A stretch of 64,000 nt of DNA. Origin: Leidyana gryllorum EB-2025a (lineage: Eukaryota > Apicomplexa). Each line of letters starts with the position of its first letter. The stretch's first letter is position 1. The position numbers and the translations under genes were made by a program. The notes beneath the pieces are model-generated. The model did no database searches, was not told the DNA's origin, and worked only from the letters and a program-made list of their open reading frames with translations. The stretch is taken from positions 186,001 to 250,000 of the forward strand of contig JBLWGC010000202.1 in the NCBI GenBank assembly GCA_048772705.1. The letters are read 5' to 3'. Below are positions 44,281-55,500 of this stretch, one piece after another.

Positions 44281-47200
44281 ATGTCGTCATCCTCGGACTT
44301 GTTATCAGGTGTCAGTACTGTCCTCACTGGTCGCATTAAGCGCCGTGTCATCGCGAACGACTCGGATGACGACGGGGTCGCTAGTCAGCCCGTCACCGTC
44401 CGCCGTCGCAAACGCACTACTCGCGAGGAGTCATCCTCCGCCACTTCGGCGGCCGTATCAGAAGATACATCGCCTCTTCCCGCTCGTAAACGACTGAAAG
44501 TCAGAGGCGGTGACAAAAGCTCCGCTCCAAAGGCGCCCACTCCGGCCCCTCCCACTGACGAGAATCAACATCCACCTCCCAACAACCTGCCACCCCCCGC
44601 CAGGCGTCGGCGAGCACGGCCACCACCGCCTCCCGGACCGGATCCCGTCGCTGCTGCGACCACCAGTGCTGCCGATGAGCTCTTTGGAGATTCAGCAGAC
44701 AATGAGGTCGCCTGGAAGTCTACAAAACAGAAGAAACGAAAGTCTGTTGATCTGCTCGAAGAGATTCTGCGGGACGAGGCCGGAGATGACACTGCGCTAT
44801 TGTCAAATCCACTCGCCGATCTCCCACAACCCATCGAGGAGGAAGATGAGTCTCTCGACGGCCTCGGTCAAGTCGGAAAGAATCTAAATGATCTTGACGA
44901 AGAAGATGGTATTGACGCCAAGGATCTATGGGCACAAGTGAGAATGGCCTACAAGTCTCGTCCGATCTCATCTGCACCTTCGGAGGCCAGTCGAGCCACC
45001 AGTTCTAAATTACCCGTCCGTAAAACTGTCCGCAAGCCTAAGCCCAACCCCAAGGAAGGTCGCAAGAGGAGCCGAATTGCGCACGCTGAACGGGAAGAAG
45101 GCACCTCCAGTATCAACTCCAGTCCTCAGGCGGCCACGGGAATCGTTGCCCCCAACACTGCTGAAGACACTGGTGATAAAGAGTGTCCAGATGGGATCTC
45201 GTTGCAAAACAACGCGGCTGGGGGCCAAGGTGATGCACCGAGAGCTGAACAAGTTGACGACAGCGCCCAAAAGGAGACTGGTGAGGACACTGTGAACAAA
45301 ACAGACGCTGCCGAAGCCGCAAAGGCTGCGGACGCGCCGCCCGAGAGTAAAGAGAATCTTCTGTTCAGCGATGATGATGATGTCATTCTGCCCTCTAAAG
45401 CGGCGCGGAAGAAGCGCGCCAAGAAGAGTGTGAAGAAGAGGGAGGAGTCCGAGTCCGCCGAGATGTCGAGTGATATGTCCGATGACGAGGACAGATCAGA
45501 CAGCGACGGAGCGTCGGAGTCTTCTGACGAGGGCGGCGGGAGGCGGGAGTCAAAGAAGGCGTCCAAGAAGGCCGCTCGTCAGCGGAAACTTGAGTCGCGA
45601 TTGGATGATGACGCTTTGAGGGAAATGTTTGCCATGAATGACGGGGCTGAAGACTATTTCTCCGACGACTCTCTCGAGGAAGACGCTGCCGCTGAGGTCG
45701 CTGCGTGTAAGGCAATGTTAGACAACAAGATCAACGAGTACTATCGGGAAAAGAAAGCTCTCGAAGCGGACCTCACCAGGAAACGCAAAGAACACGAGAA
45801 GGCACTGTTATACAGAATGCTGTATTTTGTCACTCCCCATCTCCCGTTGTGGACTGTGGGTGATGCCACAGATGCGAATCGTCGCAAGTTTAGTTTCATC
45901 GAGATACCTCTTTGTTTCCGAGTTGGCGTCGACTCCACCACCGACGATCTTCTGTGCCAACTATGGGGTGCCAAACCCAAACCGCCCGGAAGTGGTGTCG
46001 TGAGCGATAAGATCGCAAATCGAAGAGCTTTGGAAGTGCAAACGGCAGTCCTAAAGAAGAGCGAAGCTTCCCAGACGTGGTGTCGTAATACTGGCCTGGC
46101 CATCACCTGTCTTGACAAGTTTACCCTCGAGCCCACTGAATTGAACAACCGTCTCGAATCGGCATTCCCGACTGAATTGGCCGAATGGAAAGCCATTATG
46201 GCACTGACTGACAATGACAAAGCCGAAGCTTTGCAGCTGTACAGTCGAAGTTTCGGAGGCCGTGCCTACGAAGCGCTGGAATGTATGGACAGCGTCGTCG
46301 ACGCCGAAGTTGACGTTGCAGAGGAGCAGACGTTGGATAGATCTCGTGATGCGTCAATTTCGACGACGGGGGCAGCCGTCAAAGCCAAACGTGTAGTCAT
46401 GATGACTGACGACGACGATGACGATGATGGAGACGGCGATGGGGGGGCTAATGGCGATGCTGAAGGTGAAGAGAGCGAGAGCGAAGGCGAAGGCGAAGAT
46501 AGCGATAACAGCAGCGACAGCGATTGCGATGAGATGGGTGAAGAGGTCGATGGGACGGGTATTGGCCGACCGTTGACTGAGACGGAAGTGATTATGGACA
46601 AGTTGGCAGATCAGGAATCGGCAGATGAAATGGTGGAAGACGGAGTCGGAGACTCGGGCGTCGATTCTGCGTCTCAGCCGAAAGAAGACGCAGAGGGGTC
46701 TGGTGGTGTATCTGCAGCTGCAGAAGAGCCGCCGAGTCCAGCGGCTGTTGAAGAGGCCGACGGATTCGCCTCTGGCAGTCTGTGGACAGAGACGGCTGTC
46801 AGACCGACGCAAACCACAACGGCAGAAGCTGCGGAGACGGGAGAGAAGAAAGCGAAGAAGATATTGCGGAGAAAAAGAAAGGCGAAGGAGAAGCAGAAGA
46901 TGAGAGAGAAAAGGTTAAAGGAAAGTTCATTCGTCCAAGATGAAGCGGACCTGAGTGGTGAAGATAGTGAGAGCGGTAACGGCGAAGAGGAGGACGAGAG
47001 CGATGAGGCTCTGAACGACTTTGTGGTTGAAGACGATAGTGAAGAAGAAGGTGTGGGTGATTTGCGCAGCATTGCAGCGCTGCACAATGCACAGATGGAA
47101 GAGAAGGCCGAAGACATTTACAAAGATCACTTTACAATGGCTGGAATCCAGAAGAGGCGTTTGGCCGAGATGGGTCAAATGCTGGATGATGACGGAGAGG

Positions 47201-47643
47201 TTATTGTGGATCCTCGGGTATTGGCCCGAAAGAGACTCGAAATGAAGAAACGCGATGAACACAGCGACGAGGAGGACGCAGGGGAGGACCCGGATGGAGA
47301 GGACTTGGATTCCGAGGATGATGACGACGATGAGGGAGAAGAGTTGGGCGCTGATGGAGGAGACACAGCCTTTGATAGCAAGGAGACGGCGCAAATTGCC
47401 CGTGAAGTGAGGAAGGTGAAGCGCGCTCGAGCCCAAGAGGCCGCAAAAGCCCGATTTGCACTCCAAGCGGCAGAGTCGGGAAAAAGTGGTGCGAAGCTGA
47501 CAGCAGTTTCGACGGTAGCCACGGGTCTGGAAGCTGAGCTGGGCGGGATCGAGACGATCAAAGATTCGGGCAACCCATCTAAAGACAAACAATTTATTGG
47601 GCAACTCAAGGAGTTACTGGGAGGCGAAGACGGTGAAGATTAG
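44281..47643 (+). CDS. Intronless acidic nuclear protein, Claspin/Mrc1-like
   Basis: A single 1120-codon exon. The first third is Ser/Pro-rich with basic patches (RIKRRVIANDSDDDG, ARRRRARPPPPP). A middle segment of about 200 residues looks folded (KALLYRMLYFVTPHLPLW, RKFSFIEIPLCFRVG, CRNTGLAITCLDKF), flanked by very acidic Asp/Glu runs. The motif SSFVQDEADLSGEDSESG followed by an acidic stretch and ALHNAQMEEKAEDIYKDHF resembles the Claspin/Mrc1 core (EAELSGSD), which mediates checkpoint signalling at replication forks. The match is one short motif plus composition, so the name is tentative. It is the only large intronless gene in the window apart from the giant MORN exon. Confidence 0.7.
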   Translation: MSSSSDLLSGVSTVLTGRIKRRVIANDSDDDGVASQPVTVRRRKRTTREESSSATSAAVSEDTSPLPARKRLKVRGGDKSSAPKAPTPAPPTDENQHPPPNNLPPPARRRRARPPPPPGPDPVAAATTSAADELFGDSADNEVAWKSTKQKKRKSVDLLEEILRDEAGDDTALLSNPLADLPQPIEEEDESLDGLGQVGKNLNDLDEEDGIDAKDLWAQVRMAYKSRPISSAPSEASRATSSKLPVRKTVRKPKPNPKEGRKRSRIAHAEREEGTSSINSSPQAATGIVAPNTAEDTGDKECPDGISLQNNAAGGQGDAPRAEQVDDSAQKETGEDTVNKTDAAEAAKAADAPPESKENLLFSDDDDVILPSKAARKKRAKKSVKKREESESAEMSSDMSDDEDRSDSDGASESSDEGGGRRESKKASKKAARQRKLESRLDDDALREMFAMNDGAEDYFSDDSLEEDAAAEVAACKAMLDNKINEYYREKKALEADLTRKRKEHEKALLYRMLYFVTPHLPLWTVGDATDANRRKFSFIEIPLCFRVGVDSTTDDLLCQLWGAKPKPPGSGVVSDKIANRRALEVQTAVLKKSEASQTWCRNTGLAITCLDKFTLEPTELNNRLESAFPTELAEWKAIMALTDNDKAEALQLYSRSFGGRAYEALECMDSVVDAEVDVAEEQTLDRSRDASISTTGAAVKAKRVVMMTDDDDDDDGDGDGGANGDAEGEESESEGEGEDSDNSSDSDCDEMGEEVDGTGIGRPLTETEVIMDKLADQESADEMVEDGVGDSGVDSASQPKEDAEGSGGVSAAAEEPPSPAAVEEADGFASGSLWTETAVRPTQTTTAEAAETGEKKAKKILRRKRKAKEKQKMREKRLKESSFVQDEADLSGEDSESGNGEEEDESDEALNDFVVEDDSEEEGVGDLRSIAALHNAQMEEKAEDIYKDHFTMAGIQKRRLAEMGQMLDDDGEVIVDPRVLARKRLEMKKRDEHSDEEDAGEDPDGEDLDSEDDDDDEGEELGADGGDTAFDSKETAQIAREVRKVKRARAQEAAKARFALQAAESGKSGAKLTAVSTVATGLEAELGGIETIKDSGNPSKDKQFIGQLKELLGGEDGED

Positions 47644-47817
47644 ATTGTGTGAGGGGGGAACGTCTCCCCACCCAGTTACGTTTTAGTCACCAGTTACACT
47701 GGAATAATGATAGATTGCATTGCATTGAGATTTTCTTCTATGAAGCGAACATTGTTGCGTAAGACACGAAAAGCGTTATAGGCGAGCGGGTTCTCTCATT
47801 GGCTGCGAGTGGGTGTG

Positions 47818-48942
47818 TCACTGATTGCGTATCCCGTCCTGATGATACTCCTCACTGCCACCAAAGTTCCGTCTGTTGCGAACGAGGAGGTTTGCCACAC
47901 TGGAGAAGAGATGACCCGTTGACGTTGGTGTGTGGCTGGACGTATAGTTTTTGACTCGCTGGTGCAATGGTTCGGGTAATTGGGCCTGATGGAAGCGTGC
48001 GAGCGTTTCTGTGGCAATGTGCAGTCTGGAGAGGCGGGGACACGCTGTGAGAATGGCCTCGAGAGCCTGGAGATAAGCGTCAGACTCGTCCGCGAGGAAG
48101 AGAGAAAGCGGATTCAGGAGCTGTCGGGCGATACGTCGAGCGAAAGGTGAGGGGAGGACAGTGACACCTTCTTCCGCGCGAATCCGTTTGATAGTGAGAT
48201 CGTGAAGAGCCTTCTGATTGTTCGCTCCTTTCCGAAAAGTGACGACAGTTGAAATCGGGGGGGAGTCTGGAGGTGGATGGCCGAGCATTGCGTGGGGCAG
48301 GAGACGGAGCTGCTCGAATAAATGTGCTCTGTCTCTCCATCCGTTCCAATGTGTCTCCCAAGCGAGCCATAAGGTGTCGGCCACTTCTCGTTCTCGCTGG
48401 CCGTGACAGAAAGCGCAGTTAGGGTCTATGGACAGCGGTGTGCAGCGGTTGCAGCTTGAGCTCTTGTACACCATGGGGTGGTAGGTGCGTTCGGGTCTGG
48501 AATGAGCAAACGGACAAAACTTGTTGGCACAGCCGGCGGCTGTGGTGACTAACGGGCAGAATATCGGCAGATAGAAAACGAGAAAGCAGTCTCTCCGGAA
48601 TTTGTACGGGGCTGAGGACGACATCGTCGACGACGGCTCAACGCGCAACGGTTGTAACGGACAGATCGGAAATGATGAAATGTGAGGCAACATATCGTAC
48701 AACTTCTCTTCGTTGAGGGGTAACCGCTGATTCTTAACAGACTGACCGCCATAGCCGCTGTGACAATCTGTCTCCCATCCGTCGCTCGCTACCATTGTCA
48801 ACACGGCCGTCTCCGACGACGTCATCGAAGCCGACCGCATAGCCGCGTCGTTCGAACGAATTAATGTTGAAGCATTCTTGATCACCACCTGCATAGAAGG
48901 GGCCCATCGGTCCGCAACCGACGTAACTTCAGCGTCACTCAT
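47818..48942 (-). CDS. Unkempt-like CCCH zinc-finger protein
   Basis: CCCH fingers of this type bind mRNA. The start MSDAEVTSVADRWAP at 48942 is preferred over the upstream in-frame ATG at 48990, which lies inside the divergent gene. The zinc-finger part is FRRDCFLVFYLPIFCP, GCANKFCPFAHS, RTYHPMVYKSSSC and DPNCAFCHG, with the CPFxH-xxER-xYHxxxYK phrase typical of Unkempt and related plant tandem CCCH proteins. A helical C-terminal half (WLAWETHWNGWRDRAHLFEQ, SLFLADESDAYLQALEAIL) has no recognised domain. Ends EEYHQDGIRNQ. Single exon. Only two or three fingers are present against six in Unkempt. Confidence 0.62.
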   Translation of the reverse strand: MSDAEVTSVADRWAPSMQVVIKNASTLIRSNDAAMRSASMTSSETAVLTMVASDGWETDCHSGYGGQSVKNQRLPLNEEKLYDMLPHISSFPICPLQPLRVEPSSTMSSSAPYKFRRDCFLVFYLPIFCPLVTTAAGCANKFCPFAHSRPERTYHPMVYKSSSCNRCTPLSIDPNCAFCHGQREREVADTLWLAWETHWNGWRDRAHLFEQLRLLPHAMLGHPPPDSPPISTVVTFRKGANNQKALHDLTIKRIRAEEGVTVLPSPFARRIARQLLNPLSLFLADESDAYLQALEAILTACPRLSRLHIATETLARFHQAQLPEPLHQRVKNYTSSHTPTSTGHLFSSVANLLVRNRRNFGGSEEYHQDGIRNQ

Positions 48943-48973
48943 TTTGACACATTTTTCGTCACAAAAACAAAAC
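48943..48973. promoter_or_regulatory. 31-nt gap between divergent starts
   Basis: TTTGACACATTTTTCGTCAC and an A-rich remainder. No AG dinucleotide exists on either strand inside the gap, so a trans-splice acceptor between the two genes is impossible here. Confidence 0.45.
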
Positions 48974-50033
48974 ATGCCACCCACCATCACATTCGCTTCA
49001 GCCGACGATTACCCTACACCTATCTACCTCGAAAACGCCCCTCTACGAACCGTCTCAGTCAATGCAGGCGACGATGCCCTCTACGTAGGCGGATTCGGCA
49101 TCAATAAAGCCTTCAAGGAATCACTCAGTAAAGCCAAACTCCCTGTTGCAGGATTCGAAAACTTGCACACCGAACTCCTCAACCTCAGCAAACAATCTGG
49201 CGGAGCCATCATCACCGTCCCAAACCCCGGGCGTTATGTCAGAGGCGTCACACACTGCCAAGGGCTCATAGGCCCAAAGCAAACACCGGTAAATCGCCCC
49301 CCATACCCTAAAGTCTGCTCACTCGATATAAATGTGCCCCACGCGCACCGCTTCATCCATCCGTCCTTTCACCCTAAACGCCGATCCCTCAATCTTCCGG
49401 ACTGCAGAGTGGAGCTGCTATGCTCTCCATTTTCGATGACTCCGTCGCTGTGGAGGGTAATAACGCAAACATCGGCATGATGTATGTGGTCGGTCCCAAC
49501 GGACGGAAAGTGGTCACTGAGATCACGGCATTCAAGGAATGCGTACAGGCTGTCGGGAGAAACATTGCCGAAATTGTCAACCGCTATAATGAGTCATCGC
49601 CCGACAGATCGATCCAGAACCTCAGGTAAAAAATAGAATTCCCTCTGCGTTACTTCCCCCCACTCGAACATAAATGTTTCCTGTAAGTGGGCACCGCGCA
49701 CCTGAGTTAATGCATCGAGCTCACGATCTCCGCGCACTCGGTGTGCAGTGGGGAGCAGCTTGCAACTCACAGTTGCATTTCGGTGTTTGCAAATGTTTGA
49801 TTGCACCCCGTTCCCATGTGCTCGTCAGTAGCAACTACGATCGTGCACCGTGCAGAATGTGCTTGGTCTCGGGAGGAGTGTTTCGGCACCCCCGTGTGAG
49901 CAAATTGGAGGTCGCCCAGCTACTGATGGGGGGCTTGACTACGCTGAATGAGAATGTGAAAATTGAGTACGCATACGACGAAAATGCGTTTCTGGAAGCT
50001 TCGAAGCAAAGTACGCTGCGGGTGCGGGAATGA
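48974..50033 (+). CDS. Unknown conserved-looking protein, three exons
   Basis: Exon 1 starts MPPTITFASADDYPTPIYLE and ends GLIGPKQTP at 49290. Exon 2 begins SGAAMLSIFDDSVAVEG after CTGCAG, includes NIGMMYVVGPNGRKVVTEIT and AFKECVQAVGRNIAEIVNRY, and ends near 49627. Exon 3 joins in phase as RMCLVSGGVFRHPRVSKLEV and ends LEASKQSTLRVRE. About 250 residues, alternating beta and alpha in appearance, with several Gly-rich turns (DDALYVGGFGINKAF). No signal peptide. I do not recognise the family; the Gly-rich strands suggest a nucleotide- or sugar-binding fold, as a guess only. Confidence 0.65.
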
Positions 50034-50103
50034 AGCTAGCGGGGCAGAACGGATGAGCATTACCGGGTGGGAATAGAAATAAAAAGATTGAAAGTTTCTT
50101 GTG

Positions 50104-52312
50104 ATGGTGGATATTGATCAAGTGCGAATGCGGCGGCCGGATGGGCTCGAGGACGGAAAGCGCGGGTCCATGACCGATGAAAAGGCTGACGGGTCTTTGC
50201 GAATGATGGCGTCTCACTTATCCGAAGAAGTCGTCAAGTCGACGTATCAGTTAGTAGCAGATTTCCTCGGTGGCCCCTGGGTGCGGTTGGTGGTCTTTGT
50301 ACTGGCTGTCTTTTTCACTGCTCCGTTATACTATGGATGGCAGCAGTACGCGCTGATGTTAGGACGCTCAGGCGCTTATAGCTGGCTGTGTAGCGTGACA
50401 GACCCGCCGATGGACGACGTATATGACTGCGAAGCACAAGAGAAGGCTATAGGGCGACTATATTCAATTGCTGCGGGCTGCGAGTATGCTTCTGCGGCCT
50501 GGGGTGGGATCTTCCTCGACACTCTCGGTCCGCGGATATCTGGCTTGATAGGAGAGCTTGGCTGGGTGATCGGAACTGTAATGATTATGGTTTCGGGACA
50601 GTCTTTGCAGCTGTACATCCCGGGAATGATTGTGCTGGGCTCGTCGGTCAATGTAGTAATGTTCCCCAGTCTCGTTACCATTGAGTCTTGGCCGCAATGG
50701 CGCGGCCTAATGGTGGGGGTCGCTCTCGCCGCATCCACCGCCGGTACTTTGATTCCGCCCGTGATGTGGTCTTTGTGGGACGCCAACCCGAACTGGTCGT
50801 TCATGGGCATTTGGCTTGTATATATTGCTGCCGTATGGCTCCCGATGACAGTCCTATACGTCATCGCGTTGCCCGGCGCTCGCGACTATCAGAAGATCTT
50901 GAAGGTCCAACGCAAAGAAATGTTGGCCCTCAAAGCGAAGACACAGCCAGACAATGACAGCACAAACGCTGAGTTTGGCGTGAATGCTCCCCCCCGAGAG
51001 CTTTCGCTCGCCCCATCCACCGAAGACGCGCACATGGTGGTACGCGAAGCCACTTGGGGAGAGTTTTACCGAAATATATTAACTCTCGACATGATTGTCA
51101 TGGCAATCTACTTCTTCACCATGATGGCAATGGTAAGTCTATCCGTTCGACTTCACGCTCGTTGTGCTGCTATCTTCGCCATGGCCCACACACCTGGGAC
51201 ATATCATGTTCCGAGCAGTTGGCGGCTAGAGAGTGCAATGTACACCGGCCGCCTGTACCTCCACCGTTCCGTCGCTTGACTTTTCCCACAATGTCATGTG
51301 GCGGTGGCGCACGAGGCCTATACACCAGTTGCCTGGGGTCTGGGATTGACGACGGTCTTGGGCCGCCGTCGACAGGCCAGGCGGACATTGGACACTGTGG
51401 ACGACAAGACATGCTTTTTGGGGGTGTTGTTCACTATTTGTTAGCGGCCTGACTCACTGTTCGTGGGGAATTGAGTTATGCCATGTGGGCGGGACTGAGG
51501 ACTGTGCGCGACGTTAGTGTGTGTGTGTGTGACTGTGCGCCAAGGGCATGGATATGTGGTTGTATCTAGTGTGGTTTCGTGGCACCTGTTTCAGCCGACC
51601 TGACTCACTCATATTGCCGTTTTAATCTTGCAGTACGCATATTATCCCACCGTCGTGCGCTCCGCGATTGGCTCAAGCGTATCGGAGTTCGTTGGCTGGT
51701 TCCAACCAACGCAAGCTATTTGGTCATTGTTGATCGGTCTACTCAGTGACGTCTTCAGGACTCCGTGGGTTATGACCGGAATGTGCATTACGGTAAGTAC
51801 TCATTTATTTATGCACACACACACCAGTTCGGGGCAAGGAACGGCTGATGAGCCAGTTTTCGCCGCCGACTGTCAGTGCAGCTTTCTTCTGATTTATGGC
51901 TATCTGTCTGCAGCTTGGGTCCGTTTTCATGATCAGTACGCTGGCTGATCGTCATAGCTCCTGGCATTGGACCGCAGCGACCATTTTGACAATTTCGCAA
52001 TGTGCTGTGTTCGAGGTCAAGTTTACCTACGTATCGGAGATGTTTGACCCATACCACTACGGAAAATTGGTTGGGTTTCTGGGCGTTGTAGGTGGCATCG
52101 GTACTTTCCTTAACATCCCGATAGCCAACTCGACGGCATACCAGACAGTCTTCATCACTTACACCTGCTTGATGCCCATCTTGATAGCTATGGCGGTCTG
52201 GCTCGGATGGCGGCAGAAGAAGGGGCAATCTTACAAGACCTTACCGGACACTGAACCACAGCAGCCATTGGTGCAGAATGTTGACAAAAGCATTGCTGGT
52301 GAAACAGTCTGA
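50104..52312 (+). CDS. Major facilitator transporter, SLC43/ApiAT-like
   Basis: Twelve-helix transporter. Exon 1 (50104 to about 51131) has a cytosolic N-terminus, helix VVFVLAVFFTAPLYYGW, an extracellular loop with Cys (WLCSVTDPPMDDVYDC), EKAIGRLYSIAAGCEYASAA, the loop GGIFLDTLGPRISGLIGELG, helices 4-6 and a central loop with Ser/Pro. Exon 2 (from 51635; YAYYPTVVRSAIGSSVSEF) and exon 3 (from about 51914; LGSVFMISTLADRHS) complete helices 7-12, ending in a cytosolic tail. The DTLGPR and amino-acid spacing recall SLC43 (LAT3) and the apicomplexan ApiAT amino-acid transporters. Intron 1 is about 500 nt, ten times the usual length here, and contains a (GT)n run. The start is the ATG at 50104. 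Confidence 0.82.
51517..51531. repeat. (GT)n microsatellite in transporter intron 1
   Basis: Short GT run inside the roughly 500-nt first intron of the MFS gene. Confidence 0.7.
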
Positions 52313-52597
52313 CATTGAAGCCACGAGACGGTCGCCAGTATTCGCAATTTGTGACTGTGATCAAAGAATGATTTGATTGACCGACCAACCGACCGATCGA
52401 TCGGAAAGAAGTCTTCCTCAAAAAGAACCGTTGATTGGAATACATGCGCTCTCACTCACTCACAGGTCACCTACCCGCTCAGCCGGAGCTCTCTCTGCTG
52501 CTGCTGCTGCTGATCTGATAATATGGAGGGAGAGAAAACAGAAGGGGAGGGGGAGTTCATTTCGGTTACCTTCACGACTACTCACAAAAGAATTAGA

Positions 52598-55500
52598 TCA
52601 GATACCCATGAAAGCTCGCACAGTATTCAATGCCAGGGCCGATTTTTCCTCATTCAATGCCGAAATTGTGGAGGCAATTTCGCTGAACGTGGGACGCTCG
52701 CTCTTGTCAAAAGCCACCATTCGCGATAGAAGACAACTAAGACTTGGGCGCAACAACGACGGCGGCTTGAACTGTGCTTTCCCTGTCGCCACGATGCAAA
52801 AGATCTGGCCGCGCGACAGTCCTTCGTGGACTGGTCGTCCAGTCAGTGCCTCCCAGAACGACACACCGTAACTGAAAACATCTGACTCGGGCCAGAATCC
52901 TTCGCCTCGCAACACTGCAAACACGTTTGATGGGTAGAACAGCAGAAGGCAGGGCCGGCACATCAGCTGTCTCGTCAGGGCACACACACGAAACACACAC
53001 GAACACACACACGACAAGACGAGCGATCGCCGGATAGATAGAGACATAGAACGCACAGTTATCTCACCTTCGGGGGCAGCGTAATATATAGAACCATATG
53101 AAGCCAAGAAAACCGGCGAGGGATTCCCGGCTCGGTAAGATTTGGCCATACCAAAATCCGAAATCTGGGGGCGTGACTATGTGGCTGTGGGAGGAGAGCG
53201 GGCTTTCGAAGCCAAGACTCACCTTGCCCTTCTCATCACTGCCAATAAGAAAATTGCTCGGCTTGATGTCGCGGTGGTATAACCCTTGAGAGTGGATGTG
53301 AGCCATCCCCTCAGCAACGTGTTGGAACAACTCAATGATCTATGGTCGGGTAGCAAGACATGGGTATAACCAAGAAACTCACTTGTGGCCACTGAAACTT
53401 GCTTTTGTTTGCATGTGGACTGCGGCCATCGGGTTGTAATCGAGAGTCAAGAGCCCCCATCGGGCACAAGTCCAGGGCAAGACCTGGCAGATCGGAAGGT
53501 AGAGAGAAGTGACCAATCGCTCTGAGCACGTTGGGGTGGGGTTCGATGAGCTCCATTATGGCTACTTCGTGATCCCGCATTCGCCGTGCTGTGCTCTTGC
53601 GCAAGTGAATGGTGCGGTAAAAGTTCTCAGGTGGCTTGGTACTGTCACGTTTCACAGTACTACCTGGCCACTTGGTGGGTCTGTCAGGTGGGGTCTCCAC
53701 AGCGGCGACTTTAATCGCGGGAACATTGGCTATCGCCTGGTCAAATGACGGTGTTTCAGGCGAGGATACCATGCCGAACCATCCCCTGACTGCCGCCAAC
53801 ATTTGTAAAGGGGACATACTCATTCGACCTGTCAATGCGGGACTTTCTTCTACGGAGCTGCGTCTTTCCGTTTCGAAGACAGACGCCTCCTTGTCCGAAG
53901 TCGCATCCAGTCCTTCAATCCCAGCTGCAGAGTTAGCAGTCAGCTCGTCGCCGCCGTCTCCGAAGATCTTACTAATGGTCAACGGTGGGTGAGCGCCAAA
54001 TCTTCGACTGATGCTGAGCCGCAACCCACTCACAGCAGCAGTGCTGTTAGTCTCATCCTTATACACCCTATTTGACACTGGCACCCTGCAACCTCGTCGA
54101 TTTCTGGCACTAGCGAACACTTTCAGAGCGACAGGGGGGCCACGGTTGATATGGCCTTGGAACACCAATGCATGGCCACCAGCCCCCAACCTTCTGATCA
54201 AACTTATTTCTTCGTCATCCAAACTCGGAAGAACATGACGTGCCTTGTGCGCCTTCCTGATGAGACAAAAACACAGTGTCACTGTATACCTCAACCGCTC
54301 TGATCGCACGAACGAACGAAAGACCCACAGGAAGGAAGAGCACTGACGTCGCCGATCATTGCTGACGCCAATGCATCATCACCACACACAGAGACACACG
54401 CGCACACACGCGCGCACACACACACAGCCAAGGGGAGGGGAGGGCAGATCGGGGGGGAGTGATACATTATTGAGAGCACTTGATGAACGAACAGTTACTG
54501 ACTTTACGATTGGTGGTGCGAGCGGGTCTCCCCAGTCGACTCCGTTCCAGAGATAGCGAAAGGCGGCGATAAGGAAGCGTCTAGTGTGCGCGTCAGTGAT
54601 GCCAATGCGTTCTAAAGATCTCATGTTCAGACTTTGGACAGAGTTGCCAGTGATGTTGTGTTTTCTAAAGGGGCCGACGGCGGTGTATGCGCCTACGGCT
54701 GCGAGAAAGAGGCAGATGTGAGCATTGGTCCAGTTGGCGAAGTCCGCGGCCCGAAAGTTTCCTGGGGCCGCGTGGTGTAGGGAGGCAACAACTCGACGAT
54801 GCCACCTCGTATTGGTTTGGTCTCGCACGGGGCACTCCCTGAGGCCGTCCGGAGAGGCTAAGGAGGCCAAGGAAGGTTGTGAGACCGCAAAAGTATTTGC
54901 AGGGACGGCGGCTGGGTAAGAGCCGCGTCTGCAAGGGCATGTGCGGGAGATCGAGCACAGACTTGGGCTCTTCTCCTTGTGTATGGGGAATTGATGGCGG
55001 GCGGCGGCGGAGTAGTCAATTGTTGAGCCGGCATCAGTACTGCTCGCTTTGCATGAGTATGAATTGGACCCAGCCAGCGACAGACTGTGTCCAAGTTGCA
55101 GAACGCCGCGGGTTGATTGTTCGGTGCTGCTGGACTCGTTTGAAGACGAGCGAGTTAGGCCTCTCAGATCATCGTTCTCCGTTTCCTCTTCGAGTTCGTT
55201 CTCGTTTGCAGTTTCAATCTCGTCACTGTTGCCGTCTCCGCCGCGTTGTTCGCCGCCCGGCCGGAGCGTAGTGGGCATGCGTGTGAAACGTTTTCTAGGC
55301 AGGAACTCCGACGCCGCCGACACTTGTGATCGAGTGTCAAATTGTTTGTCCCATTCGAAGCTCTTAGACACCGTCGAAGTCTGACTCAGCCATAGGCTCG
55401 GAGCAACAGTATTGTGCGGAATCTTCCTACAGTTACCATGACTGAGTAACAGACTCTCGTCCGGTCCCGGCAGACATTCGGATCGCTGCAATAGTGCATT

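Noticed and set aside
46266-47609. Long leftward ORFs rich in Ser/Phe or Arg/His opposite the acidic gene
   Set aside because: They mirror GAA/GAC-rich codons of the rightward gene, a standard artefact of Asp/Glu-rich sequence.
48943-48990. ATG at 48990 as start of the CCCH protein
   Set aside because: It would run through the divergent gene's first codons; the ATG at 48942 gives a typical N-terminus and removes the overlap.
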